From assembly GCF_000218685.1 (NCBI RefSeq), contig NW_006763308.1, positions 186,001 to 250,000 on the forward strand: 64,000 nucleotides of DNA, in the 5' to 3' direction. This document shows positions 10,311-22,187 of this stretch, one piece after another. The translations under genes were made by a program, and so were the position numbers. The stretch's first letter is position 1. Each line of letters opens with the position of its first letter. This DNA comes from Serpula lacrymans var. lacrymans S7.9 (taxonomy: Eukaryota; Basidiomycota; Agaricomycetes; Boletales; Serpulaceae). Below the pieces are notes generated by a model, which worked only from the letters and a program-made list of their open reading frames with translations, made no database searches and was not told the DNA's origin.

Positions 10311-11965
10311 ACTACCCCCCTTCTAAGGCTCGACTTCCAGGCAAGACCAAATACCGGAGGTAGTGGTAAAATGTTCGGGCATAGGTTAAAAAAAAGAATT
10401 AATAAGATTTGAATCCATGCCTCTGAGCTTCCTAGGAGCTGAGGGGTTCTTAGAATAAAATTTGCAAACAGCGTTGCGGGAATTGTCCAGATAGGCTCTT
10501 GGTTCCCACGTTCTGTCCTTGTCTTCATAGCCCAACCATAGGACTAGAAACTCTAATTTACCACGCTTCAAGCGTGCATCCACTACTTGTTCTGTTCGAC
10601 TTTGAACTCTTCTTCACCTTCTTGGGTGACTACAACCGGTCCGGGCCGGTCTACACGCTATCCAGGCAGCGGCCCTTTGTAGGGTTTCACACGGCTTATA
10701 TTGACCGTGGGTACTACCCTCATCCGTTTTGGGAGTTCCAGCTCCACCGCATTGGGTTTGACTTCCTTAATCTGGTAAGGGCCAATCCATTTTTTGGTCA
10801 GTTTTCTAGACTGCCGATCTTTCAATTTTAAGTGGTCGGTATCTAACCAGACCAGGTTGCCGACCTTGTAGTCAGGGGCCTTAGAGCGTCTATGCTCTGC
10901 CCTGTCTTTCATCTGCTCTGCAGTTTGAAATAACGCCTTGCGCGTTTCGTCTAAGACAGCCTTTATGTCCTTGGCCATGTTCCCAGCAGCCTTGTTCTTG
11001 CTTTTACCAGGTTCTACCCCTATTCTGGGGAGGTACAATCTAGTAACCTCGAATGGTGCCTTTCCTGTAGCCAACGACTGTTTAATATTATATGAGAACT
11101 GGGCTATGTTTAGCCACTTGGCCCAATCCGTCTGTCTGTCATTAATAAATATATGGAGATATTGCTTCAACTCCTGGTTGAGTCTCTCCGTTTGTCCATC
11201 GGTTTGCAGATGGAACGCCGTTGATAATGTAGGTTTGATGCCCAGCATCCGGCATAGTTCTTTTGTAAATTTGCTAGCAAATTGTGGTCCTCTATCGGAG
11301 ATAACCCTTTCTGGTAACCCATGGATAGACGATACAAAATGTTTAAATAAATCTGCCGTACCAGCGGCGGTAATACTTTTGTTGGTGGGTATGAATACCA
11401 CTTCTTGGGAGAAGCGATCTACTACCACCATTACTGAATCATACCCATTTGACTCGGGCAGATCCGTCGTGAAATCAACTGATATATCCTGCCAGGGACC
11501 AGCTGGTATTGGATTTGGCATAAGTTTACTGGCCGGTGGTTGGTGAGAATTCTCAGCCATGGCACATCTTAGACAGGATTTTACGTACTCCTGTACGTCT
11601 TTGACCATGCCAGGCCACATGTAGTTTCTGGAGATCAACTCCATTGTTTGTTGCCACCCAGGGTGCACAGCCACTGGAGTGTTGTGATGTCTATCTATTG
11701 CCTTGATCCTTGCAGACTCAGGCACGTAGATCTTGTCTTTCAAATGGAAGAGCTCGTTTTCCCATAAATAGTTTTCATTGCCTTTAAGGTGCGCCTTCTC
11801 TTCTGAGGAGATGTCTTTTTTGAAGACTTCCAGAAGATCGGAATCCTGCCCGATTCTAACATTGGCAACCCTTGATTGGTTTATCAGGGTGACACCCTTG
11901 TTGTCATCTTCAATGCCATTGGCATGATCCTCTCTTCTGGATAAAGTGTCCACTTTCCCCTTACA
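10311..11965 (-). pseudogene. gypsy integrase with C-terminal chromodomain
   Basis: A continuous 431-codon stretch (11,953-10,658, minus) encodes the integrase. It has the zinc-binding HHCC region (RHHNTPVAVH..CLRCAMA), the catalytic DDE residues (SVDFTTDLP, VISDRGPQFASKF and the E of GQTERLNQELKQY), all present, and the GPY/F-like C-terminal region. A separate frame at 10,583-10,386 carries the chromodomain (KRGKLEFLVLWLGYEDKDRTWEP), which in such elements guides integration to modified chromatin. Frames differ between integrase and chromodomain, so a frameshift lies near 10,600-10,660. The element lacks most of its RT. Confidence 0.85.
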
Positions 11966-12140
11966 GCTCTAGAGCACTGGCGGCACTACTTAGAAGGTGC
12001 TAGGCACCAATTTGAAATTTGGACCAATCATAAGAATCTGGAGTATTGTATGACAGCCCAAGACTTGAACCAAAGACAGGCCCACCACGCGGTATACTTG
12101 TCAAGGTTTAATTATAAATTAAATCATAAGCCTGGAAATG
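11966..12140 (+). pseudogene. inverted RNase H segment of the minus-strand gypsy relic
   Basis: This 175-bp piece reads on the plus strand (ALEHWRHYLEGARHQFEIW, then YLSRFNYKLNHKPG), while the pol sequence on both sides reads on the minus strand. It corresponds to 42,738-42,915 of the full-length element. The part of RNase H that should lie next to it (42,556-42,737) is absent. Confidence 0.8.
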
Positions 12141-12470
12141 CTAATATGGGCGCCATTGTAAACACCTGTTTAAGCTTATCAAAAGCTTCTTGTTTTTTGG
12201 TGCGCCAGTGCCAAACAATGTCCTTTTTAGTGAGATCGTTTAACGGTCTCGTGATTTTTGCAAAGTTTTCGATAAACCTTTGGTAGAAGTTGCCGGTGCA
12301 GCGGTAGTATCATTAAGTTTACAACCACATTGCTTCATACAAGTACATACTTCGGATAACAAATTTAAAAATCTATTTACAAGTTGGGAGCCATCCCCGT
12401 CTTTCCTTTATTGTTCGTGCAACACCCCGGAACAGGGGCCACCTTGTTGTGGTTTACTTCATTGTTCGTA
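12141..12470 (-). pseudogene. pol remnants of the minus-strand gypsy relic
   Basis: Two pieces on the minus strand: 12,290-12,141 matches the end of RT (FIENFAKITRPLNDLTKKDIVW), and 12,470-12,290 matches the gag-pol junction at 40,310-40,460 of the full-length copy. The protease and the catalytic half of RT between them are deleted. Confidence 0.7.
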
Positions 12471-12565
12471 GGAGCAAAGGCACCCAAGCGACTGATGATT
12501 TGATAGTATACGATGGAAGATGGATGTCGTGAAAATGGACCTGTTGCCCAATCTGGACTGGCCGC
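12471..12565 (-). mobile_element. fragment of LTR family A
   Basis: Matches the middle of the 1.8-kb LTR family A (the ATGGACCTGTT..CCCAAT / GGACTGGCCG stretch, compare 13,800-13,890). The next full copy starts immediately after it, so one copy has landed in or recombined with another. Confidence 0.6.
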
Positions 12566-14400
12566 TGTTGATGATGAGAACTGTTGTTAGAAAACCACAC
12601 ACAAAAACAAACTAACAGACAATCCTCCCAGATTCCACAGAACTTGTTTATGGGCTTTGCCTCCTAGAACAGTAGATGCTCTGGTTGTTTGTGGGGTGGT
12701 ATGTATGAAGATCCTTCAAAGTAAAACCCAGAAATGTATGAGTGTGGGTTTTAAGGAGGAGGGATAGTTGAATTGATAGAAGATAGGGGCTTAGTGACGA
12801 GTATAGATGAGCACTACCTTGCTAATCGTAGCACAAGGTAGGTTTGAGAACAACAAGGATGACAAGGTGACAAGATGACAAGGTTCCCAGTGATAGCAGG
12901 CTCCTGACACACAAACTGTAGTGCTCAGAAGGACTCTAATCGAAAGGGATAACAATGACTTCAAAAGTGGAAAGTGACGATGACAGCAATTAGCAGTGGT
13001 AGCAGTGGGAAGTGTTGTGACCACACTGGATCACAAGTAGAAGAGTAGTGAACTTGAGATTAGAGAAGAAGTCTGGATTGGAGTTCTTTGTTGTTTTTTT
13101 ACAAGGTAAAATACAGGGGTTTATATATATAGTAAAAAGAAAGGTAGGCTATGCACAGTATAGCTGCGCAAAAAGAATGAGAAAGAACATGAAGGAAGGA
13201 ATGTACGCTGACGAATCCTGCATAGTTGCTACAGGATAAGATTGTCAAAATAAGGGAAAGAAAGGGATAGAACAATGAATGCTGTGAGTAATGTCACAGG
13301 TTTGTACAGCCATAAAGTAAAGTCCAATAGCAAAAAGAGAGCAGGAAAATCATGATGTCATGGGAAGAAGATGCAGTAAAAAAAGGGCAAGGCAAAACAC
13401 TATCAGTATCAACACAGTTCCTTTATTGTCAGTCAGGCATTCTAAAAAAATATGTGTCCATAAAAATGATTCAAAAATCAAAAATAATCGCACTGTAAAT
13501 GAATATTCTGCTGAAAAAAAAGAAACTGGAGCCACTGGTCCACCACCTAGTCCAAATCTGACAGTTCTATGGCCTTACCAATGGACTGGTTGTGTTGGAC
13601 CACCTGATCAAACGAGGGAGGGAGAGGAGTAGTTCTAATTTGGAACAAGTGAGTCCCAGGCAGCGTGTGGTAGGTGTAGCTGTAGCAAAGACGATGGACA
13701 AAAGATAAGTGTACCCAAGTGAATGGGACAGCAATAAACATGGGCAACGCAAGGGGATGAACCTTCTCCAGCTCAAAAACTACCCACCCACACTCCAACC
13801 AGGCAAGACAAGCGACTGATGTTTTGATAGTATATGATGGCAGATTGACGTCATGAAGATGGACCTGTTACCCTATTTGGACTGGCCGCCGGGGCTTTGC
13901 TGATATCAGCAGTGGCATGTGGTAGTCAACGGATCAGCAACGGAAGCGGATAGAAAGTGGTGACATCAGAAATGGTGGGGGTGCAAATAAGATGAGGAGG
14001 AGGAGGGTGGAGGTGACAAAAAAGTGGATTAGAATGGGGATCCAGAAACGACTGTCAGGTGAGAATAAAAAGGAGAGGAAGGGGCCCATGGTGGGGCTAG
14101 GCAAAGGAAGGGGAGTAAGGGAAACGACACAAGCGAGGGCGCAATGCAATGTGTAGCCAGTGGCGACGCAAAAATTTGCCGAAATGCCGAAACACGGAAA
14201 GTACCGGATGGAAAAGCAAAGGTGAGTGCAACTGGATTGCCTAATAGAGGTGGTGCTGATCAGCCACAAGTTCTAAAAAGGCAATATTAATTACTTTTCC
14301 ACGTGGCACTGTGCCTATGTGGCGCAAAGGCGAGTCTTTTCGAATATTCGCTTCGTTATTGACACCTGTCCATGCTACCAATCAATTTTGGTGCATGACA
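12566..14400 (-). mobile_element. LTR family A, full-length copy (reverse)
   Basis: A 1,835-bp copy bounded by TGTTGATGATGAG and GGTGCATGACA, the reverse of the TGTCATGCACC..ATCGACA ends of the other copies (18,939, 26,268, 47,519). Its apparent open frames are shared with the other copies only because the copies are similar; they resemble no protein I know. No target duplication is visible; it lies between a family A fragment and an LTR B fragment. Confidence 0.8.
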
Positions 14401-14588
14401 CCGTGTGACCAGCTCTACTGCGTGAGAGACTTTTGTGTCTAAAAGAAGAATAAAGGCAGTGCCGCGCAAGAAAGTGGAGTTAGAACAAAAAGGAAAGTGT
14501 TGCATGGCACGGAGTGTGAACTACAGTAAAAGGTTAAAGCGGAGAATGGAGATTAAGGAAAGGTCCGAAAATTGTGTTTATTGTAACA
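14401..14588 (-). mobile_element. LTR type B fragment
   Basis: The first 188 bp of a type B LTR in reverse orientation, ending ..ATTGTAACA at 14,588. It lacks the TATA box and R-U5. Confidence 0.75.
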
Positions 14589-15070
14589 CCTTGTTTGTCA
14601 TGGTGTCTGTAATTGAGATAAACGGGCACCCTTCTATCCACAATTTGCAATCAAAACAAATGGGCCACAATGGGAATATGCGCCCCTTTCATGGTCTTTG
14701 GTTCTCAAGTCTCAAACCATCATTTGCCTTGGTCTCTGCAATCAAGATGGTGAACGGGGCACACCGTCCCCACTGGGAATAACATGCCCCATTTGTTCTG
14801 TTCATCTGAATAGAGTAAAAACAGAATTAAATGAGAGTAAAATTAGAATTAATTAAAAAGAAAGGAACGGAGTGTGTGTTATGTGAAGAAAAATATAAAG
14901 TAAATAAAAAAGAACGGAGCACAATGGGTTATATGTGCCCCGTTTGTTGTCTCTGGTAAAAATATCCAGTAAATAGAAAAAAAGGGAGCACAATGGGTTA
15001 TATGTGCCCCCGTTCATAGTCCTCCTCTGGTTGGACACAAGGGGGAAAAAAAAGTAAAATTAAAATTAAA
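14589..15070. repeat. non-coding stretch with a direct repeat
   Basis: No gene. A 30-40 bp unit containing GGAGCACAATGGGTTATATG and TGCCCC occurs twice (about 14,915-14,952 and 14,985-15,020), and a looser GGGCAC / GGGGCAC word recurs from 14,615 on. Such repeats next to a tyrosine-recombinase element could be its split direct repeats, but this is only a guess. Confidence 0.4.
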
Positions 15071-15079
15071 AAGAGAACT

Positions 15080-16499
15080 CACCTTTGGACGGCCATGAGT
15101 GAGACTGGCATAACTCATCTGGCGGATGGCCAGTGGCCCAACAGGGCTTCAACACCTTGTTTGATCGAGGGTTAACACTAGCATTGCCGTGTTGGATGCT
15201 GCATATCATATAAACAGTGAGTGGGGATGAGAATCTTTCAATCCGTCTGATCCCTTGCTTTTTCATACTCCGCTCCAATTGACCATTGAAGCCGAATGAT
15301 TCGCAACCCAGGTTTTGTGAGTCTGGGCACTGGCAATGCCCTGCATACTGGAGTGGTCACGCGACCTTCCCGTTTGGGCGGGGTTACCAGCAAGGTGACC
15401 ATAACCAGTTGGTGACCCCACATATGTTCTGTGTGGAGGTGGTGAAGGGATAATGGGAGTTTACAATGGATAGGCTTGGCAAAATGTCTCATGGCACCTT
15501 TCAAGGTTTGAGTGACAAGGGGGGTGGTTGCGAGAGGTGCGGACATGTGGGAAATAGGTTTTGAGCTGATTCACAATACTTGTGAGGTAGTTGTTGACTG
15601 ATCTGGGACTAATATGTGTAGCCATAAAAGACACAAACAAGGAGAGTGTGTCCGGGGTGGGGTAAATGGGAAAATGGTGGAAATGGCAAAGGAGGCGTAA
15701 GAATTAAGGGTGGAAGGATATGTACAAAGTGAGGATGAGTCAAAAATCATACCAAGATTGATTGAACACTCCTGGAGGAGTTGCTTGTCAGTCCAGACAG
15801 GACAAAGTGGTTGCCAGGGTGAAAGGGAAGAATGTATCATTTTTTGCTGCCCCCAGCGCATTTTGAGGGGGTTGAAAAGGGATTACACATAGGGTGCGGT
15901 GAATGTTGAGTGTGTCAGCCAAATTCCGTTGTGAGAGATAATCTGCGACGACATTTTGATGGCCTGAGACGTGAGAAACTCAAAGATCTACCTTGTCTTT
16001 GAGCATCATATCAACATGGTGAATAAGAAGTTGGTTATAGGCAGGTTTAGCACTGAAAGAGTTAAACATGGCTATTGTGTCAAGGCTATCAGAGAAAATA
16101 GCTAGACACACAGTGCCTTGGTATAGAAAATGGTCAATGAGGGGGTATTTGCTGGAAGTGGATACTGGAAACCAATGAAGAGGGATGAGTACCAGAAACC
16201 CATGCCTGTTCCTGATGCATAACAATAAACACTGAGGACATCATCTGAAAGGTGTTTGAAACTTCAGGAGACAGATTTAAGCAAAACAAACTCCATCGGA
16301 CTGGTGAAGGAGATTGGCAGCCTATGTGAGTTCATCAATAATTGGTTTATTGAGCCAGAGAAGAGCAGTGGGCTTGAGCTTCCCTGCCATTTTTGCATAT
16401 AAATCAGATAAACCTGGGCAAAGGTAAGGACAAATATTGCCAATTAAGGGATCGTGCAATGTGTTCACAGCCTCTCAAAAAACGATGTTGACGAGCAAT
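15080..16499 (-). pseudogene. DIRS-like element: RNase H and tyrosine recombinase part
   Basis: Continues the RT gene at 26,267-25,766 after a 9.3-kb insertion. On the minus strand: a block NICPYLCPGLSDLYAKMAGK near 16,440-16,370; an RNase H-like block (CLAIFSDSLDTIAMFNSF, 16,110-16,060, ending VSHVSGHQNVVADYLSQRN near 15,960-15,900); then the N-terminal part of a phage-type recombinase (SFMATHISPRSVNNYLTSIVNQLKTYFP near 15,620-15,550) and further fragments to 15,080. The order RT, RNase H, tyrosine recombinase without a DDE integrase is the DIRS/Ngaro layout. Stops and frameshifts are many. Confidence 0.65.
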
Positions 16500-16815
16500 T
16501 GTTACGATAACACAATTTCCGGACATTTCCCTTCTTTTCATTCTCCGCTTTAACTTTATACTTTAGCTTTCACACATAGTGCCATGCGGCATTTCCCCTT
16601 TTTTGCGCCGCATTGCCTTTCTCTTATTTTAGATTCAACTCTCTCACGCAGTGGAGCTGGCGATATGGGCTAGGCCCTATGACATCATCAGCCACTGCCT
16701 CCATCAACTGTATAGTACACATGTACAAACAAATCTGTAGTAGTATATATACCCCAATAGATCCAGGAGACTCCTCAGCGAGTCCTCCTGTTGTATACCA
16801 ACAAACTCTCTGCAG
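16500..16815 (+). mobile_element. 5' LTR (type B), 3'-truncated
   Basis: Starts TGTTACGATAAC with left target site GCAAT (16,495-16,499) and stops at CTCTGCAG (16,815), losing about 85 bp. Its partner at 25,559-25,760 ends with the same target site GCAAT, so these are the two ends of one insertion of 9.26 kb. The two pieces overlap by about 140 bp, so they are two LTRs and not one LTR cut in half. Confidence 0.8.
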
Positions 16816-17700
16816 GAGTCCCAATTTTCATCCAAAACATCTGTACTATACCTGGATATCCTTTGAGAGTACAAAATAAAGTCAGAATATCTAATGTGAC
16901 TACTTTGAGTATTACTTATTTCCCACTGGGTACTACAGATACTCTAGTAGGATGTTTTTATTATACCCTGGATGTCCTGTGAGGACACCCACACATTGTT
17001 CAAAATATCTAATGAGACTGTTATTTATACTGTTGGTGTCCCAATGGTCACCTAAGATGTTTTTATTGTACCTGGATATCCTTTGGGAGTACCACATGAT
17101 GTCCAAAGCATCAAATGTAACTACTGAAGGTACTAATTATATCCCAATGGGCAACACAGAATATTGAATGAGGCTAATATTTGTACTGTTAGTATCCTAA
17201 TGGTCATCCAGAATGTCTCTATTATACATGGATATCTTTTGGAGTACCTGTACAGTATCCACAATATCCAATGGCATTACTACTTATGTCCCACTGGCTG
17301 TCTCAGATGCCCCAGTAGAATGTTCCTATTTTATATGGAAGTCCTTTGGGGGTCCCCATAACTAGCCAAGACATCTGGAACATCCTCCTTATACTTATAT
17401 GTCCTTGGGAATTACCACTGAGATGTCTAGAACACCAAATGAGACTACTATATTTACTGTTAGTATCCTAATAATTATCCATAATACCCCTATTACACCC
17501 AGATATTCATTAGAAGCACCTGCAAGCTGCCCATAGTATCCAATGAGACTACTCTGGGTACTACTTATACTACATTAGGATTTCTTTATTGTACCATGGA
17601 ATCCTTTGGGAGTACCTACATGTTATTCAAAATACCAGGTAAAACTACTATTTCTATATGGATAACATTTGAAAGTACTCCCACAAGATATTCTATAACA
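16816..17700. repeat. degenerate tandem repeat block 1
   Basis: A run of diverged units of very roughly 100 bp built from words such as GGATATCCTTTGGGAGTACC, TCCAATG(A/T)GACTACT, TATCCCACTGGG and ATGTCC(C/T)TATTATACC. The same unit fills 24,569-25,558, on the other side of the nested insertions. No coding content. Confidence 0.65.
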
Positions 17701-17985
17701 TAATTAGATTAGTCAATACACACTTTAAAGTAAAATACTTTGATTTTGGGTTATTCCAAGATAGTCCTGCTTTATATTGATATAGGGTATAGGATTTTTG
17801 GAATTAATTAGTGCTAGGACCCCTGGCACCAATTGGGACTCCCAGGGTTCTCATGTTGCTCCTGGATAACATTAACTCAAGGGAGTCCTGCATGGATTAC
17901 CTGCCTATGGGATAATCCCAGGATAAAGGCCTCTTAGGCACATCAAATAACAGAAACTGACCAACCTAAGAGGCAAGGAGGTTGA
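17701..17985. mobile_element. right end of a DNA transposon related to the 36-40 kb element
   Basis: Ends in GTTGACTGAAGTG at 17,985, nearly identical to the right terminus GGTGACTGAAGTG of the element at 36,069-40,158, and contains the dyad TGGGATAATCCCA. An integrase reading frame starts directly after it, with CATCTGTC as the likely 8-bp target site. The left end was not found. Confidence 0.5.
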
Positions 17986-18816
17986 CTGAAGTGCATCTGT
18001 CGCTATGGAGCTATAGAAGAAGTTGTCGCAGATAATAGAAGCAAAGTCAAAGGAGCATTTGAAGAGCTTGTGGAACGTTACCAGATCCCTCATATTTGCA
18101 TTTCTCCCTACAATTCCAAGGCAAATGGTGTTGTTGAGTGTGGACACTTCATCATAAGAGAAGCACTGGTCAAGTCCTGTGAAGGGAATGTTGATTTATG
18201 GCCAACCAAGGTCCATCATGCTTTCTTTGCAGACAAGGTCACTACTCGTCGTTCTACTGGATTCAGCCCTTTTTATCTGTTGCATGGAGTTGACCCAGTC
18301 CTACCATTCGATCTGACAGATGCGACTTTCCTTGTTCATGGATTCCATACTGCAATGCCAACAGAAGACCTCATTGCTCTGCGCATTTGACAACTAGAAA
18401 AGAGACAGGATGATTTGCAACAAGTTGCACTTACTATACACAAAACGTGTCTCAGATCTAAAGCACAGTTTGAGAAATTCTATGCACAAAGGATGTTCAA
18501 GAACAAATACCAGCCTGGAGAGCTTGTTCTAGTACGGAATACTAAGGTTGAGAAAGAGCTGGATCATAAAGCAAAGCCTTGTTACAATGGCCCTTATGAA
18601 GCTGTGCAACATACTAAAGGAGGATCATATGTTTTAGAAGAAATGGATGGATCAGTATCACGAAGAGGAATTGCAGCATTTCGCCTACTTCCCTATTTCA
18701 ACCGCCACTCTATGCCCCTCTTGGACGAACTGGATGACCATGATAACGACCTAGATGAACCAGAAGATGAACCTGACCATGAGCATGACAACTCAGATGA
18801 TGAAGATAACGATTAA
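17986..18816 (+). pseudogene. gypsy integrase, lineage 3, C-terminal half
   Basis: The frame starts in the integrase core (ICRYGAIEEVVADN, second catalytic D; ISPYNSKANGVVE, catalytic E). It continues through FYLLHGVDPVLPFDL to the C-terminal GPY-like region (PGELVLVRNTKVEKELDHK, then GPYEAV), and ends in an acidic tail rich in D, E and H. One TGA at 18,388-18,390 sits where LRIRQLEKRQ would be expected (CGA to TGA). The first half is cut off by a DNA transposon terminus at 17,985. A family A LTR begins 122 bp downstream, as expected for its own 3' LTR. Confidence 0.8.
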
Positions 18817-18938
18817 TGACTTACCTGAACAAATTTTATGCTGACATGACCTTTTAATGTGTTGCCATGTTTTGTTCCCTATGACCCTACCTTTATGGAA
18901 GCAACTGGGGACAGTTGCAATTTCAAGTTGTCCGTGGA

Positions 18939-20755
18939 TGTCATGCACCAAAATTGATTGGTAGCATGGACAGGTGTCAATAACAAAGCAAATATTCGAA
19001 AAGACTCGCCTTTGCGCCATACAGGCACAGTGCCACGTGGAATAGTACTTAATATTGCCTTTTTAGAACTTGTGGCTGATCAGCACCACCTCTATTAGGC
19101 AATCCAGTTGCACTCACCTTTGCTTTTCCATCCTGTACTTTCCGTGTTTCGGCACTTCGGCAAATTTTTGCGTAGCCACTGGCTACACATTGCATTGCGC
19201 CCTTGCTTTTGTCGTTTCCCTTACTCCCCTTCCTTTTCCTAGCCCCACCATGGGCCCCTTCCTCTCCTTTTTATTCTCAACTGATGGTCGTTTCCGGATC
19301 CCCATTCTAATCCACTTTTTTGTCACCTCCACCCTCCTCCTCCTCATCTTATTTGCACCCCCACCATTTCTGATGTCACCACTTCCTATCCACTTCCGTC
19401 GCCAATCCGTTAACTACCACGTGCCACTGCTGATATCAGCAAAGCCCCGGCGGCCAGTCCAAATAGGGTAACAGGTCCATCTTCATGACGTCAATCTGCC
19501 ATCATATACTATCAAAACATCAGTCGCTTGTCTTGCCTGGTTGGAGTGTGGGTGGGTAGTTTTTGAGCTGGAGAAGGTTCATCCCCTTGCGTCGCCCATG
19601 TTCATTGCTGTCCCATTCACTTGAGTACACTTATCTTTTGTCCATCGTCTTTGCTACAGCTACACCTACCACACGCTGCCTGGACTCACTTGTTCCAAAT
19701 TGGAACTACTCCCCTCCTCCTTCGTTTGACCAGGTGGTCTAATATAACCAGTCCATTGGTAAGGCCCATAGAACCGTTGGATTTGGACTAGGTGGTGGAC
19801 CGGTGGCTCCAGTTTCTTTTTTTTCAGCAGAATATTCATTTACAGTGCGATTATTTTTGATTTTTGAATCATTTTTATGGACACATATTTTTTTAGAATG
19901 CCTGACTGACAATAAAGAAACTGTGTTGATACTGATAGTGTTTTGCCTTGCCCTTTTTTTACTGCATCTTCTTCCCATGACATCATGATTTTCCTGCTCT
20001 CTTTCTGCTATTGGACTTTACTTTATGGCTGTACAAACCTGTGACATTACTCACAGCATTCATTGTTTTATCCCTTTCTTTTCCTTTTTTTGACAATCTT
20101 ATCCTGTACTACCAATACAGGATTCATCAGCATACATTCCTTCCTTCATGTTCTTTCTCGTTCTTTTTGCACAGCTATACTGTGCATAGCCTACTTTTCT
20201 TTCACTATAATCCTCTGTATTTTACCTTGTAAAAAGAACAAGAACTTCATTCCAGACTTTTACTCTAATCTCAAGTTCACTACTCTGCTGCTTGTGATCC
20301 AGTGTGGTCACAACACTTCCCACTGCTACCACTGTTAACTGCTGTCATTGTCACTCGTCACTTTTTGAAAGTGATTATCATCTCTTTTGATTAGAGTTCT
20401 TCTGAGCATTACAGTCTGTGCATCAGAAGCCTGCTATCACTGGGAACTTCATCACCTTGTCATATTGTCATTCTCAAACCTACCTTGTGCTACAATTAGC
20501 AAGGTAGTGCTTGTCTATACTCATCACTAAGCCCCTATCTCCTATAATTCAACTATCCCTCCTCCTTAAAACCCACACCCATACATCTCTGGGTTTGACT
20601 TTGAAGGATCATCATACATACCACCCTACGAACAACCAGACCACTCCACTGTTCTAGGAGGCAAAGCCCATAAACAAGTTCCATGGAATCTGGGAGGATT
20701 GTCTGTTAGTTTGTTTTTGTTTGTGGTTTTCTAACAGCAGTTCTCATTGTCAACA
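18939..20755 (+). mobile_element. LTR family A copy, probable 3' LTR of the lineage 3 integrase
   Basis: 1.8 kb, from TGTCATGCACC to ..CATTGTCAACA. It lies 122 bp after an integrase gene in the same orientation, with a purine-rich GGAAGCAACTGGGGACA stretch between that could be the polypurine tract. Contains a perfect CRE-like TGACGTCA at 19,486-19,493 and a weakly conserved TATA region. It abuts a reversed gag/leader block at its right end without a target duplication. Confidence 0.75.
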
Positions 20756-21369
20756 CCGTAGGTTCCGCTGCTGGGGCAGCCTGAATCTCGGCAAGCTGAT
20801 TTGTCAACGCCTGAATCTGCACACGCATGTTGTGCAGCAGACTGTTCATATCTGGTTGCGACGACACGTTGACTTGTTCTCTTCGGTAATGTAAAAAAAG
20901 GTAACTGGGGGTCCCCCACTTGCTATCTGCAGATCAACCTCTTCCCAGCTGAGTATTGGATCTCAATCTCTGACTACCCACACTGTAGTATTTGAAAATG
21001 TATATTACAATTATAGTATTAAACCCTGGTCTGAACAGTTGTCAGGGGATGGTCCGCTTGTTAAGCTGTCAACCCTTCTCTAAACTGGCGGAGGCAAGTG
21101 CCCAGCCTGGTCAGAAGTATTTGAAGAAGAAGTTTTGTATATAAATTGTAATCAACAATAGTTCCAAACTATTGCTGAGCTAAGTACTCCCCTTGACGCT
21201 GGGGGCCGCGTATCAAAATTATTGTCTCTTCTCGCAAAGCACTACAAGGCCATCGCTAGGAGCGAACCTATCTGCTATATGGGATATTCCCAAACAATAA
21301 TAATATCCCCTTAACCCTGGGGTCCGGGTTTGCACAATGTGTGAGAGAGTAGTAAAGAGTGAGTCTTAA
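20756..21369 (-). pseudogene. gypsy leader and start of gag
   Basis: The minus-strand leader (compare 34,636-35,155) leads to the first 35 or so codons of gag (QPDMNSLLHNMRVQIQALTNQ), where the annotated ATG has become GTG. The gag is cut off by the family A LTR at 20,755. The matching 5' LTR is at 21,370-22,187. Confidence 0.75.
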
Positions 21370-22187
21370 TGTAACCAAGAGTTTTGTTACTCCGGCGCAC
21401 AACTCAGATAAGCTATAGAGAGGATGATGAGGGAGTGGTTACCCTTTAGGCTTGAACAAGTTAGTGATGAGAATACAACAAGTGTTACAATTGATGTACC
21501 AGTACCTACTTAAGCTTCACTTTTTTTGTACTTTTACTTTTTACTTTTTCAAGTCACAGTCATGTGACCATTTACTTTACTTTACATCTCCGGACTTTTC
21601 ATAGTCACATGACCAATCATGTGACACATCACCTGACCAGTGTCTAGACTCATCATGTGACCGGTCACATGCTAGACATCGGACTTTAAACTTTATTTAC
21701 AACTGTACAGTACCTCATGTATTTTAGTATATATACAGGAGCAATACATGGGGAAGGAGTCAGCAAGTCCTCCTGTTGTCTAGCACAACAAACCCATTAA
21801 AACCTGAGGGGTGATCCCTTTTTCTGTTTTCTCTATGCTTGTCTGAGTTGTGCGCCAGAGTAACAAACTCTTGGTCATTACAACAGGAGGAACCGCTGAG
21901 GAGTCTCCTTGATCTATTGGTCTATATATACTACTATAGGTTTGTTTGTACATGTGTACTGTACAATTGATGGAGGCAGTGGCTTATGATGTCATGGGGC
22001 CTAGCCCATGTGACCAGCTCCACTGTCTGAGAGACTTGTAGCTAAAATGAGAATAAAGGCAGTGCAGCGCGAGAAAGAGGACTTTGAACAAAAGGGAAAG
22101 TGCCGCATGGCACTATGTGAGAAAACTACAGTAAAAAGTTAAAGAGGAGAATGAAAGTTAAAGGTCCAAAAATGTGTTATTGTAACA
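21370..22187 (-). mobile_element. 5' LTR type B (reverse), split by a type C LTR
   Basis: Runs from TGTAACCAAG at 21,370 to ..TTGTAACA at 22,187. The middle is occupied by a plus-oriented type C LTR with one target copy (21,483-21,887); without it the LTR is about 413 bp. It precedes the leader at 20,756-21,369 in its own orientation. Confidence 0.85.
21483..21882 (+). mobile_element. solo LTR type C inside LTR B
   Basis: 400 bp, from TGTTACAATTGATG to GGTCATTACA, flanked by ACAAG (21,478-21,482) and ACAGG (21,883-21,887), a 5-bp target duplication with one substitution. U3 carries repeated GTCACATG / CATGTGAC words. Confidence 0.85.

Noticed and set aside
10938..11546. Plus-strand open frame of about 200 codons opposite the integrase.
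   Set aside because: It is the antisense shadow of the conserved integrase on the minus strand.
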